Part shown: one piece after another, positions 1 to 13,219 of the stretch
Numbering within the stretch: the first letter of the stretch is position 1
Layout of the letters: every line of letters begins with the position of its first letter
From: JACVRW01 sp034664125
GTDB taxonomy: Bacteria > Actinomycetota > Thermoleophilia > Solirubrobacterales > Thermoleophilaceae
Assembly: GCA_034664125.1 (NCBI GenBank)
Contig: JAXDIG010000023.1
Span: forward strand, 67,240-131,239
Length of the DNA stretch: 64,000 nucleotides
Reading direction: 5' to 3'
The notes under the pieces: model-generated
The model's database searches: none
What the model was told of the DNA's origin: nothing
What the model saw: only the letters and a program-made list of their open reading frames with translations
Translations under genes and position numbers: made by a program

Positions 1-2
1 CC

Positions 3-5047
<5,045 letters not shown>

Positions 5048-5049
5048 GC

Positions 5050-5568
5050 GTGGGGACGATCCCGCTGGTGGACGTCGAGCGGGACCACATCCGCGGAGCT
5101 CCGGGGGGCCGTGTCACCCTGGTCGAGTACGGCGACTTCCAGTGCCCGTACTGCGGGGACGCCTACCCGGTCGTGCTGGAGCTGCTGGAGCGCTTCGACT
5201 GGCTGCGCTTCGTGTTCCGGCACATGCCGCTCGCCGACCTGCACCCGCGCGCCCCGGCCGCCGCCGAGGCCGCCGAGGCCGCGGCGACGCAGGGCGCCTT
5301 CTGGGAGATGCACGACCGCCTCTTCGAGAACCAGCACGCGCTGAGCGACGAGGAGCTGCGCGAGCACGCCGCGGCGCTGGCGCTCGACGTCGAGCGGTTC
5401 GACCGCGAGCTGCGCGACGGCGTCCACACCCCGCGTGTGGAGGAGGACCTGCGCAGCGGCGCCCTGAGCGGCATCCCGAGCACACCGCGGTTCTTCGTCA
5501 ACGGTGCGATGCACCTCGGCTCGCCCACCGAGCCGGATCTGCGGCGGGTGATCGAAGAGGAGTACTGA
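5050..5568 (+). CDS. DsbA-family thioredoxin-fold protein
   Basis: A 172-residue DsbA/2-hydroxychromene-isomerase-type thioredoxin fold. The redox motif C32-P-Y-C35 sits in EYGDFQCPYCG, and the cis-proline region is seen in SGIPSTPRFFVNG. There is no signal peptide or membrane segment, so it is probably cytoplasmic, unlike classical periplasmic DsbA. The GTG start lies 2 bases after the gltD stop, and its own stop overlaps the ATG of the second gltB (TGATG), so it is co-translated between two glutamate synthase subunits. A role in maintaining thiols or cysteine ligands of the iron-sulfur enzymes is only inference. The reductase/isomerase family call is solid, the substrate unknown. Confidence 0.9.
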   Translation: MGTIPLVDVERDHIRGAPGGRVTLVEYGDFQCPYCGDAYPVVLELLERFDWLRFVFRHMPLADLHPRAPAAAEAAEAAATQGAFWEMHDRLFENQHALSDEELREHAAALALDVERFDRELRDGVHTPRVEEDLRSGALSGIPSTPRFFVNGAMHLGSPTEPDLRRVIEEEY

Positions 5569-8500
5569 TGAGGCCGCCCTGGACCGTCGAGGAGCACGAC
5601 GCCTGCGCGCTGTACGGCTGGATCGCGAAGGACGGCCGGCCGGCGCACGGATCGATCGCCACCGGGCTCGCCGCGCTCGAGCGGATGCTTCACCGGGCCG
5701 GGAACGTCGACGGCGAGGGCGACGGCTGTGGCCTGCTGATCGACATCCCGCGCGAGCTCTGGGCCGAGGAGGTGCGCGCCGGCGGCCACGGCCCCGACCT
5801 CGCGCTCGACCCCGCCTTCGCCGTGGCGCACGTGCTGATCCCGCGGACGGCCGGCGCGGTCAAGGAGCGCGCGCGAGAGCTGATGAGCCGCATCGGGCTG
5901 CGCGTGCTCGCGGAGCGCAACGACGTGGTGGACAGCACGGCACTGGGCCCGCAGGCGCGCGAGGAGGAGCCACTCTTCTGGCAGGTCGCCGGGCTGATCG
6001 GCGACCCGGCGCGCTGCTTCGAGCTGACCGTCCTGCTCGAGCGGAGCCTCGACGTGCACGTTGCGTCGTGCTCGACCGACTCGGTCGTCTACAAGGTGCT
6101 CGGCACGCCGATGGTGCTGGGCGGGTACTTCCCCGACCTGCGCGACGCGCGCACGACCACGGCTGTCGTGCTCGGCCACAACCGCTACTCCACGAACACC
6201 TGGCCGAACTTCCGGCGCGTCCAACCGTTCGGGGTGCTCGGGCACAACGGCGAGATCAACACGGTCGGCCGGCTGCGCCAGGAGGCCCGCATGCTCGGGG
6301 TGCCGCTCGCGTCCGACGGCTCGGACTCGCAGGACCTGAGCCGCACCGTCGAGGCGCTCATCCACCGCGAGCGGCTCAGCCTCCCAGAGGCGCTGGAGCT
6401 GGTGCTGCCGCCGATCGTCAACGAGATAAAGGGCATGCCCGAGGACCTGCGCGGCTTCTACATGTACCTGCGCCAGACGTTCGGCCCGATGGCGCAGGGC
6501 CCGGTCGCCCTGGTTTCCCGCCACGGCTCGGAGTGCGTCTTCTCGGTCGACGCGCTCGGCCTGCGCCCGCTCTGGCAGCTCGAAACCGCCGGGGCGCACG
6601 TGTTCTCGAGCGAGCCGGGCGTGGTGGCCACCGAGGAGATCGTGGCCGAGCCCAAGCCGCTCGCGCCGGGGGAGAAGACCCTGGTTCGCCTCGAACGCGG
6701 GCGCGCCGAGCTGGTCGGGCACACCGACCTCCAGCGGCTCTGCCTGCGCCGGTGGGTGGCGCGCGCCGGGACCCCGGCGGCCTTCGCCGAGGCGATCCCT
6801 CCAGGAGGCCCGCTGGAGGGTCAGGACGTGCCGGGCTACACCAGCGCCGGCCCGTCTGAGCCCGTCAAGGTGGAGGACCGCGTGCTGGGCGGCTTCGGCT
6901 GGCAGCGCGAGGACATGAAGCTCGTCCAGCAGATGGCCGCCACCGGCGCCGAGCCGATCGGCTCGCTCGGGTACGACGGGCCGCTCGCCTGCCTCTCGCC
7001 CGAGCGCCAGAACCTGGCCGACTTCTTCAAGGAGTCCGTGGCGGTGGTGACCAACCCCGCGATCGACCGCGAGCGCGAGATCGAGCACTTCTCGTGCCGC
7101 GCCGTGTTCGGATCGCGGCCGCCGCTCGATCGGGTGCCGGGGGAGCGGACCACGATCGAGACGGCCTTCCCGGTGATCCTCGGTGGCCACGACGGGCTGG
7201 CGCCGCTCGGCGACTCGGTGTATCGCGCGGTCGCCCGCGAGCACAAGACCTACCTGCTCGAGGATCTCTGGGAGGAGTTCCGCGGCCGCGCGCACGTGAT
7301 CGACGTCTCCTGCCTCGAGTCGGAGAGCACCCACGGTGCGATCGAGCGCCTCAAGCAGGAGGCCACCGCGGGAGTGAGGGGCGGCGGGGAGCTGGTCGTG
7401 CTGTCCGACCGCACGGTCTACGAGGGCGACCGCCGCTACCTCGACCCGCACCTGGCGCTCGCCGCCGTCGACCTCGCGCTGCGCGAGCACCTGGTGGAGC
7501 CGGGCGAGGTGAACCTGCGCCGCCGCTGCGCGATCGTGCTGCGCTCCGCGGCGCTGCGCAACGTGCACGACACGATGCTGGCGCTCGGCCTGGGAGCCGA
7601 CGGCGTGTGCCCCTACACGATGGTCGAGGTCGGGCTGATGGACGACTACCGCACCGACATCTCGAACCTGTGCGCGGCCCTGCGCAAGGGGATCGAGAAG
7701 GTGATCTCCACGATCGGCATCCACGAGTTGCGCGGCTACGCGCGGCTGTTCTCGTGCATCGGCCTCAAACCGGAGCTGACGGCCATCTTCGACACGCCGT
7801 CCTACTTCGGCTCGGAGCGCGGTGGCACCGGCTTCACCGAGCTCGACCGCGACGGCGACGAGCGCCGCCGCATCCTCGCGGGGGCCGCGGAGGCCAAGCC
7901 GGGCAAGACGTTCCGCTTCTACCCGAAGGTCTACAAGGCGGCGGTCGCGGCGTCGAACGGGTCCGGTTCGTACGAGGACTACTCGCTGCGCGTGCGCCAG
8001 CTGGAGGCACAGCAGCCGGTGTCATTGCGGCACCTGCTGGAGGTGCGCCCGAGCGGCCCCGCGGTGCCCAGCGCGACCGCCGACGTGGGCCTGCACTCGT
8101 ACCCGATCGTCATCTCCTCGATGAGCTTCGGCTCGCAGGGCGAGGTGGCCTACCGGTCGTACGCGGAGGCGGCCAAGCGGATCAACATCGTGGCGATGAA
8201 CGGGGAGGGCGGCGAGATCCAGGACCTGTATGGCCGCTACCCGCTCTGGCGCGGCCAGCAGGTGGCCTCGGGCCGCTTCGGGGTGACGGCCGAGATGATC
8301 AACTCGTCCTACCTGGTCGAGATAAAGATCGGCCAGGGCGCGAAGCCCGGCGAGGGCGGCCACCTGCCGGCGCGCAAGGTGACGGCAAAGGTGGCGCAGG
8401 CGCGCAACGCGACAGCGGGCACCGATCTGATCTCGCCCTCGAACAACCATGACCTGTACTCGATCGAGGACCTGGCCGAGCTGATCGACGAGCTCAAGAC

Positions 8501-10019
8501 CGCCAACCCCGACCTGCGCGTGTCGGTGAAGGTGCCGGTGGTGCCGAACATCGGCACGATCGGCGTGGGCATCGTCAAGGCGGGAGCGGACATCGTCACG
8601 CTGTCCGGCTTCGAGGGCGGCACCGGCGCGGCGCGCTCGCACGCGCTGCGGCACGTCGGACTGCCATCGGACATCGGCACGCGCGCGGTGCATCTGGCGC
8701 TGATGGAGGCGGGATTGCGCAACCGCGTCGAGATCTGGGCCGACGGCGGCTACCGCCACGGCCACGACATCGTGAAGCTGCTCTGCCTGGGCGCCAACCG
8801 CGTCGGCTTCGGGACCCTGGCGATGGTGTCGCTCGGCTGCACGATCTGCCGCGGCTGCCAGCTCGACACGTGCCACGTCGGCATCGCCACTCAGATCGAG
8901 TCCGAGGAGGAGGCGCAGCTCAAGGGGCTCAAGAAGTTCACGCCGCAGCTGTACGAGTCGGCGGTGGAGAACTGCGCGCGCTTCTTCGGGGCGATGGGGT
9001 CGGAGGTGGAGCAGATGGCCGCGGCGCTCGGAGTCGAGCGCGCCCAGGACCTGGTCGGCCGCTCCGACCTGCTGGCGCAGTCGGCCGCGCAGGAGCGAGT
9101 GGACGTGCACGACCTGATCCGCCCGCTGGAGCAGATGCTCGACCTCGAGCCGCTGGATCTGCCCGCACCTCCGGACGAGCGCGAGGCCGCCGGCCTCGTG
9201 GCGGCGCGCCCGCTGCGGATGGCGTCTGCCGAGGGGGAGCGCGTACTGGGGACCGCCGGAGCGGGCGCGCTGGCGCGCGAGCGGATCCGCGTGGGGGAGG
9301 CGGCGGCGCCTGCCCCGACTCGCTTGACGGCCGTCGCCGGCCAGGGGCTCGCGGCGTTTGGCGTCGAGGGCCTCGACATCACCGTGGAGGGCGGCGCTCA
9401 GGACGGCGTGGGCAAGACGATGTACGGCGGCAAGGTTGCGGTGATGAAGGGCGTGAACCGTCTCGGCCGGCGTGTGAACGGCTCCGTGGGCAAGTCATTC
9501 GCCTACGGCGCCCAGCGCGGCCGCCTGTTCGTGCAGGGGGACGCCGACTCGCGCTTCTGCATCCGCCTCTCCGGAGCCGACGTGGTGGTCGGCGGGGAGC
9601 CGGCCGCCCCTCTCGACGACTCCCTCGGCTGCCTGGCCGATCGCGCCAACCTCAAGGGCTTCGCGTTCGAGTACATGACCGCCGGCCGGGCCGTGGTGCT
9701 CGGCGATCCGGGGCCGTGGTTCTGCGCCGGCCAGACCGGCGGGCGCGTGTACCTGCGCGTGAACGCTGAGTGGAACCTCGACCGCGCCGCCCTCGAGCGC
9801 CGTCGCGGAAAGGGCGCAAAGGTGGCGCTGGCGTCGCTCGACGCCGCGGGCGCCGCCGACCTGCGCGAGCTGCTCGGCGCCTATGCCGCCGAGCTGCGCG
9901 CCACCGGCCAGCAGGGCGAGGCCGACCGCGTGCTGGAGCTGGGCGCGCACCCCGACGCGCACTTCCTCATGTCGGTGCCGGAGCGCGAGCAGACTGATCC
10001 GTCCGTGTCGACCGAGTAG
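5568..10019 (+). CDS. second glutamate synthase large-subunit paralogue
   Basis: A complete 1483-residue GltB homologue. The candidate nucleophile is Cys13 in EEHDACALYGW, implying a 12-residue propeptide if it is processed as in GltB. Glutaminase signatures HNRYSTNTWPNF and HNGEINT are present (about residues 205-230). The region equivalent to LDRNGLRP of the first GltB reads VDALGLRPLW, so the glutaminase site is divergent. The synthase domain has GQGAKPGEGGHLP, GGTGAARSHALRHVG and a 3Fe-4S pattern CTICRGCQLDTC with one extra Cys. A GXGXG C-terminal domain is present. It may partner with the same GltD or form a distinct enzyme. The family call is firm, but equivalence of function with the first GltB is not. 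Confidence 0.9.
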   Translation: MRPPWTVEEHDACALYGWIAKDGRPAHGSIATGLAALERMLHRAGNVDGEGDGCGLLIDIPRELWAEEVRAGGHGPDLALDPAFAVAHVLIPRTAGAVKERARELMSRIGLRVLAERNDVVDSTALGPQAREEEPLFWQVAGLIGDPARCFELTVLLERSLDVHVASCSTDSVVYKVLGTPMVLGGYFPDLRDARTTTAVVLGHNRYSTNTWPNFRRVQPFGVLGHNGEINTVGRLRQEARMLGVPLASDGSDSQDLSRTVEALIHRERLSLPEALELVLPPIVNEIKGMPEDLRGFYMYLRQTFGPMAQGPVALVSRHGSECVFSVDALGLRPLWQLETAGAHVFSSEPGVVATEEIVAEPKPLAPGEKTLVRLERGRAELVGHTDLQRLCLRRWVARAGTPAAFAEAIPPGGPLEGQDVPGYTSAGPSEPVKVEDRVLGGFGWQREDMKLVQQMAATGAEPIGSLGYDGPLACLSPERQNLADFFKESVAVVTNPAIDREREIEHFSCRAVFGSRPPLDRVPGERTTIETAFPVILGGHDGLAPLGDSVYRAVAREHKTYLLEDLWEEFRGRAHVIDVSCLESESTHGAIERLKQEATAGVRGGGELVVLSDRTVYEGDRRYLDPHLALAAVDLALREHLVEPGEVNLRRRCAIVLRSAALRNVHDTMLALGLGADGVCPYTMVEVGLMDDYRTDISNLCAALRKGIEKVISTIGIHELRGYARLFSCIGLKPELTAIFDTPSYFGSERGGTGFTELDRDGDERRRILAGAAEAKPGKTFRFYPKVYKAAVAASNGSGSYEDYSLRVRQLEAQQPVSLRHLLEVRPSGPAVPSATADVGLHSYPIVISSMSFGSQGEVAYRSYAEAAKRINIVAMNGEGGEIQDLYGRYPLWRGQQVASGRFGVTAEMINSSYLVEIKIGQGAKPGEGGHLPARKVTAKVAQARNATAGTDLISPSNNHDLYSIEDLAELIDELKTANPDLRVSVKVPVVPNIGTIGVGIVKAGADIVTLSGFEGGTGAARSHALRHVGLPSDIGTRAVHLALMEAGLRNRVEIWADGGYRHGHDIVKLLCLGANRVGFGTLAMVSLGCTICRGCQLDTCHVGIATQIESEEEAQLKGLKKFTPQLYESAVENCARFFGAMGSEVEQMAAALGVERAQDLVGRSDLLAQSAAQERVDVHDLIRPLEQMLDLEPLDLPAPPDEREAAGLVAARPLRMASAEGERVLGTAGAGALARERIRVGEAAAPAPTRLTAVAGQGLAAFGVEGLDITVEGGAQDGVGKTMYGGKVAVMKGVNRLGRRVNGSVGKSFAYGAQRGRLFVQGDADSRFCIRLSGADVVVGGEPAAPLDDSLGCLADRANLKGFAFEYMTAGRAVVLGDPGPWFCAGQTGGRVYLRVNAEWNLDRAALERRRGKGAKVALASLDAAGAADLRELLGAYAAELRATGQQGEADRVLELGAHPDAHFLMSVPEREQTDPSVSTE

Positions 10020-10022
10020 GGA

Positions 10023-10028
10023 TAGCGT
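10023..10028 (+). promoter_or_regulatory. -10 box (TAGCGT) of a leaderless promoter
   Basis: TAGCGT ends 6 nt before the ATG at 10035, and no Shine-Dalgarno sequence lies between. This fits a leaderless transcript for the epimerase gene. Confidence 0.45.
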
Positions 10029-10034
10029 GCGCTT

Positions 10035-11003
10035 ATGCCGACCGCGTTCGTGACCGGGGGCTCCGGGTTCGTCGGCGGAGCGTTGATCGAGCGCCTGCGC
10101 GGGGAGGGGTGGGACGTGAGGGCGCTGGCCCGCTCGGACGCCGCGGCGCAGAAGGTCCGCGAGCGCGGCGCGGCGCCGGTTGCCGGGGATCTCGAGGACC
10201 AGCAGCGGCTCCGCGCGGCGGCAGGAGGAGCAGAGGTGGCCTTCCACGCCGCCGCGAAGGTCGAGGACTGGGGCGACGCGGAGGAGTTCGAGCGCCTCAA
10301 CGTGCGCGGCACCGAGAACGTGATCGCGGCCTGTCGCGAGGCGGGCGTGCGCCGGCTGGTGCACGTGGGGACCGAGGCGGCGCTGATGGCGGGCAGCCCG
10401 CTCGTCAACGTCGACGAGGCGGCCCCGCTGCGACCCGACTCGCCGGTGCTCTACCCGTCGACGAAGGCGAAGGCCGAGCAGCGCGTGCGCGACGCGAACG
10501 GCGAGGGCCTGGAGACGGTGGTGATCCGGCCGCGCTTCGTGTGGGGCCGGGGCGACACCACCCTGCTGCCGACGCTGGTCGAGCTGGTGCGCTCCGGCCG
10601 CTTCCGGTGGGTGGGCGGCGGCGGGCACCTGACCGCCACCACGCACGTGGACAACACGGTCGAGGGCCTCTGGCTGGGGGCGACGAGAGCGCCGGCCGGC
10701 GGCGTCTACTTCGTCACCGACGGGGAGCCGGTGGTGTTCCGCGAGTTCATCTCGCTCCTCTTGGAGACGCAGGGCGTCACTCCCCCGACCGGCTCCGTGC
10801 CGGCTGGAGTGGCGGGCTTCGCGGCCGGCGCCTCCGAGGGCCTGTGGCGCCTACTGAGGCGCCCCGGTCGCCCCCCGCTGACGCGCCTCTCCGTCTGGGT
10901 CTCGTCGCAGGAGTGCACGATCGACATCGGCCGGGCCGAGCGCGAACTGAGCTACCGACCCGTGAAGTCGCGGGAGCAGGGCCTGGCCGAGCTGGCCGTT
11001 TAG
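10035..11003 (+). CDS. NAD-dependent epimerase/dehydratase (extended SDR)
   Basis: A 322-residue extended short-chain dehydrogenase/reductase. The NAD(P)-binding motif TGGSGFVG is at residues 7-14, and the catalytic Y-x3-K is in YPSTKAK (about residue 140). The overall pattern (HAAAKVEDWG, then NVRGTENVI) resembles 3-beta-hydroxysteroid dehydrogenase/isomerase-like and nucleoside-sugar epimerase subfamilies, and the substrate cannot be named from sequence. The ATG has no ribosome binding site but has a TAGCGT box 6 nt upstream. It follows the gltB paralogue by 15 bases yet probably has its own promoter. It converges on the FHA gene, with 7 bases between stops. Confidence 0.9.
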   Translation: MPTAFVTGGSGFVGGALIERLRGEGWDVRALARSDAAAQKVRERGAAPVAGDLEDQQRLRAAAGGAEVAFHAAAKVEDWGDAEEFERLNVRGTENVIAACREAGVRRLVHVGTEAALMAGSPLVNVDEAAPLRPDSPVLYPSTKAKAEQRVRDANGEGLETVVIRPRFVWGRGDTTLLPTLVELVRSGRFRWVGGGGHLTATTHVDNTVEGLWLGATRAPAGGVYFVTDGEPVVFREFISLLLETQGVTPPTGSVPAGVAGFAAGASEGLWRLLRRPGRPPLTRLSVWVSSQECTIDIGRAERELSYRPVKSREQGLAELAV

Positions 11004-11010
11004 CTCCCGA

Positions 11011-11556
11011 TCAGCCCGCCAGCGCCGTGCGGTTGGCCACCAGGCTCACGTAGAAGACCCGGAAGCGGCCGATGTCGATCTCGTCGCCGTCCTCCAGCTC
11101 GGCCAGCTCGACGCGGTCCCCATTGCGGAAGACTCCGTTGAGGCTGCGGTCGTCGAGGACGCGCGTGCCGTCGGTGTCGCTGTACACGAGCGCGTGACGG
11201 CGCGACACGGTGGGGTCGTCGAAGCGGATGTGGGCCGACAGGCTGCGCCCGATGCGGGTCCAGCCATCCTGAAGCGGCACCACGCGCACACGCTCGTCGT
11301 CCTCGAAGGCGAGGTAGTCGCCTGGCCTGACGAGCGCGTCGCGCGCGTCCTCGAGCCAATCCGGGGCTGCTTCCAGGTCGTGGTGCGTGGGGGGTGGGTC
11401 CGCCTCGCCGAACAGTGAGGCGCGTTTGAAGCGGCGGCCACCGCATTCCGGGCATCCCGGTACCGGGTCACGCTCGCGCAGGGCCACCGCGAAGCCGCAC
11501 GAGTCGCAGCGGAAGGACCCGGCGCCCGCCAATGTCCCGGCGCTGAACGCTTCCAT
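11011..11556 (-). CDS. zinc-ribbon and FHA-domain protein
   Basis: A 181-residue cytoplasmic protein. Residues 17-40 hold a zinc ribbon with paired cysteines (CDSC and CPEC), and the C-terminal half is a forkhead-associated phosphothreonine-binding domain (TRIGRSLSAHIRFDD, then SRRHALV and LNGVFRNG). FHA domains read Ser/Thr kinase phosphorylation, so a signalling adaptor role is likely. The partner kinase is not in this window. The start was chosen at the ATG preceded by GAGGAGAG at 8-nt spacing. A longer reading frame upstream is not supported. It diverges from a small CxxC protein across 147 bases holding a GCGAGGT/ACCTCGC hairpin (11636-11659). Confidence 0.88.
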   Translation of the reverse strand: MEAFSAGTLAGAGSFRCDSCGFAVALRERDPVPGCPECGGRRFKRASLFGEADPPPTHHDLEAAPDWLEDARDALVRPGDYLAFEDDERVRVVPLQDGWTRIGRSLSAHIRFDDPTVSRRHALVYSDTDGTRVLDDRSLNGVFRNGDRVELAELEDGDEIDIGRFRVFYVSLVANRTALAG

Positions 11557-11703
11557 GAAATAGCTCTCCTCGGGGGTGGGGTAGTGCGCATGGTAACGAG
11601 CCCAATTTGTCCTATGGGGCGGTTTGACGGTATTTGCGAGGTTTCCGAGGGGACCTCGCGCATCAGATGGAGGACTAGGCCGGGATGCCGAGAAAGGGCG
11701 GGC

Positions 11704-11946
11704 ATGCCCGACCTCGCAGGACTGCTCATGCGCAGCAGCATCGATGCCCTCTCGCCCCCTGGCGACCACTGCCACGACTGCCGCCGGACGCCGCTGGCCG
11801 GCGAGCAGGTGCACGAGCTGCGCTCGGGCCGGACGCTCTGCGAGCTGTGCTTCGCCGCTCTGCCCGACGAGAGGCGCCTGGCGGTGCGCTCGTCGCGGGT
11901 GCCCGCCGGCGAGCGCCGGCTCGCGGTCGTGCCGAAGGCCGCCTAG
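11704..11946 (+). CDS. small CxxC zinc-binding protein
   Basis: An 80-residue protein with two CxxC pairs (CHDC and CELC, about residues 23-45), typical of a treble-clef or zinc-ribbon knuckle. No wider family was recognised. The ATG at 11704 is preceded by AAAGG at about 6-nt spacing. A GTG at 11584 would add 40 residues but has no signal. It lies divergent to the FHA/zinc-ribbon gene, so the two cysteine-rich proteins may share a regulatory region. The product may be a small regulator or structural zinc protein, and its function is unknown. Confidence 0.6.
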   Translation: MPDLAGLLMRSSIDALSPPGDHCHDCRRTPLAGEQVHELRSGRTLCELCFAALPDERRLAVRSSRVPAGERRLAVVPKAA

Positions 11947-12008
11947 CCCGGGCACACGGCCGGCCACCCGCTGGCGCTGTCCCCGGCAAGCCAATCTCCA
12001 GCGGGGGT

Positions 12009-12028
12009 CCGGGGGCGTGAGCCCCCGG
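12009..12028 (+). terminator. GC-rich hairpin after the CxxC gene
   Basis: A perfect 8-bp stem, CCGGGGGC with GCCCCCGG around a GTGA loop, 60 bases after the stop of the small zinc protein. There is no T-tract, as is usual for hairpin terminators in GC-rich actinobacteria. Confidence 0.5.
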
Positions 12029-12059
12029 CTGTCCTCCCCGGCTGTCCTCCCCGGCTGCC
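12027..12059. repeat. 13-nt tandem repeat, 2.5 copies
   Basis: The unit GGCTGTCCTCCCC occurs at 12027-12039 and 12040-12052, and a partial third copy (GGCTGCC) follows. It sits between the hairpin and the promoter of the SRPBCC gene. Confidence 0.75.
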
Positions 12060-12064
12060 ATCCG

Positions 12065-12070
12065 TAATAT
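12065..12070 (+). promoter_or_regulatory. -10 box (TAATAT) of a leaderless promoter
   Basis: TAATAT, a near-consensus -10 box, ends 8 nt before the GTG at 12079. No Shine-Dalgarno sequence is present between them. Confidence 0.55.
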
Positions 12071-12078
12071 GGCGCGCC

Positions 12079-12666
12079 GTGCGCCAGGTCACCGTTTCCA
12101 CGATCATCTCTGCTCCGCGGGAGGAGATCTTCGACTTCGTCTGTGACCTGGCCGCCCGTCCCGCTTTCACCGATCACTTCATGCGCGACTACCGGCTGGC
12201 GCGCGTGAACCCGGTCGGCGTGGGCGCGGCGTCGCGCTTCCAGCTGCGGGCGCCGTTCGCCAAGGAATACGCCGAGCTGCAGATCACCGAGGTTGATCGG
12301 CCGCGCCGGATCGTCGAGGAGATCAGGGTGGGGCGGCGTGGCCGCAGCCGCTCGGTCGCGGTATACGACTTCTCCAGCGAGGGGCACGACGTCACGAGGG
12401 TGGAGCTGACCACGTTGAGCGAGCCCGCGACGGTGATCGACCGGATGCGGGAGCTGGGCGCCGCCGGCTGGTTGAGGCGCCAGACCTCCAAGGCGCTCGA
12501 CCGCCTGCGCGTGATCTTCGAGGAGCCCCCGCGCGGCGAGCTCAAGCGGGTCACGATCGCGGGATTCGAGCCCGAGAAGGCACCCCGCTTCGGCGTCTCG
12601 GCCGGCATGGATCCCGCCCGTCGGCCTGTGAGCCCCGCCCGCGCGTCTCGCGGGGAACCCTCCTAG
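12079..12666 (+). CDS. SRPBCC/START-like polyketide cyclase-type protein
   Basis: A 195-residue protein. Residues 1-140 follow the SRPBCC (Bet v1/START, polyketide cyclase/dehydrase) pattern: VSTIISAPREEIFDFVCDLA at the N terminus, then PAFTDHF and a long C-terminal helix. Such proteins bind hydrophobic ligands in a cavity. The ligand here is unknown. The last 45 residues are Pro/Arg-rich and probably disordered. The GTG start follows a TAATAT box by 8 nt and has no ribosome binding site. The lipoprotein gene begins 1 base after the stop, so the two may be cotranscribed. Confidence 0.8.
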   Translation: MRQVTVSTIISAPREEIFDFVCDLAARPAFTDHFMRDYRLARVNPVGVGAASRFQLRAPFAKEYAELQITEVDRPRRIVEEIRVGRRGRSRSVAVYDFSSEGHDVTRVELTTLSEPATVIDRMRELGAAGWLRRQTSKALDRLRVIFEEPPRGELKRVTIAGFEPEKAPRFGVSAGMDPARRPVSPARASRGEPS

Positions 12667-12667
12667 A

Positions 12668-13219
12668 ATGCCGCGCTCGATGCTCCGCCGCCTGCCTATC
12701 GTCGCGTGTGCACTCGCGCTCACCGCGCCGCTGGGGCTGGCCGCCTGCGGCAGCAAGGAGCCGGGCATCGACGAGCCGGCGCGCGAGGGTCTCGCGATCG
12801 AGATGGAGGGCGTGGACTACACGATCTTCATCACGCGCGAGCTCAATCCCCGCATCACCCCCGACAGCGCGTACGTGAGCACCGAGGCGCCGTCCGGGCA
12901 GGCGCTCTACGGCGTCTTCTTGAAGACCTGCAACATCTCGAAGGACGAGCGCACCACCGCCACGGAGTTCACCGTGCGCGACAACCAGGACAACACGTTC
13001 CACCCCGAGCCGCTGCCGGACGACAACCAGTTCGCGTATGCGGGACGCACCCTGGACCCGCAGGAGTGCATCCCGGAGGCGGGCAGCGTCGCCCAGCTGG
13101 GCCCCACCGCCGGAGCCATGCTGCTCTTCCAGTTGCCTCTGGAGAACACCGAGAACCGTCCGCTCGAGCTCGAGATCGAGCACGACGGGCAGAAGCGCAC
13201 GTTCGAGCTGGACATCTAG
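12668..13219 (+). CDS. putative secreted lipoprotein
   Basis: A 183-residue protein with a lipoprotein signal peptide: positively charged N terminus, hydrophobic core and lipobox LAAC with the acylated Cys at residue 27. The mature part is acidic, has two further Cys (KTCNIS and PQECIP) that could form a disulfide, and resembles the small immunoglobulin-like DUF4352 type of exported protein, though this match is weak. An in-frame ATG at 12680 gives an equally good signal peptide. TAGAAT at 12664-12669 ends 10 nt before that ATG and could be its -10 box. The stop overlaps the stop of the convergent PBP gene by 4 bases. Confidence 0.75.
   Translation: MPRSMLRRLPIVACALALTAPLGLAACGSKEPGIDEPAREGLAIEMEGVDYTIFITRELNPRITPDSAYVSTEAPSGQALYGVFLKTCNISKDERTTATEFTVRDNQDNTFHPEPLPDDNQFAYAGRTLDPQECIPEAGSVAQLGPTAGAMLLFQLPLENTENRPLELEIEHDGQKRTFELDI

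Noticed and set aside
5163..7724. An 853-codon open frame opposite the second gltB
   Set aside because: Antisense shadow of a gene whose catalytic motifs are on the plus strand; its composition is Arg/Ala/His-rich low complexity.
11584..11946. A longer 120-residue version of the small CxxC protein
   Set aside because: The extra N terminus is low in recognisable features, overlaps the intergenic hairpin, and the GTG has no supporting signal; ATG 11704 is more likely.
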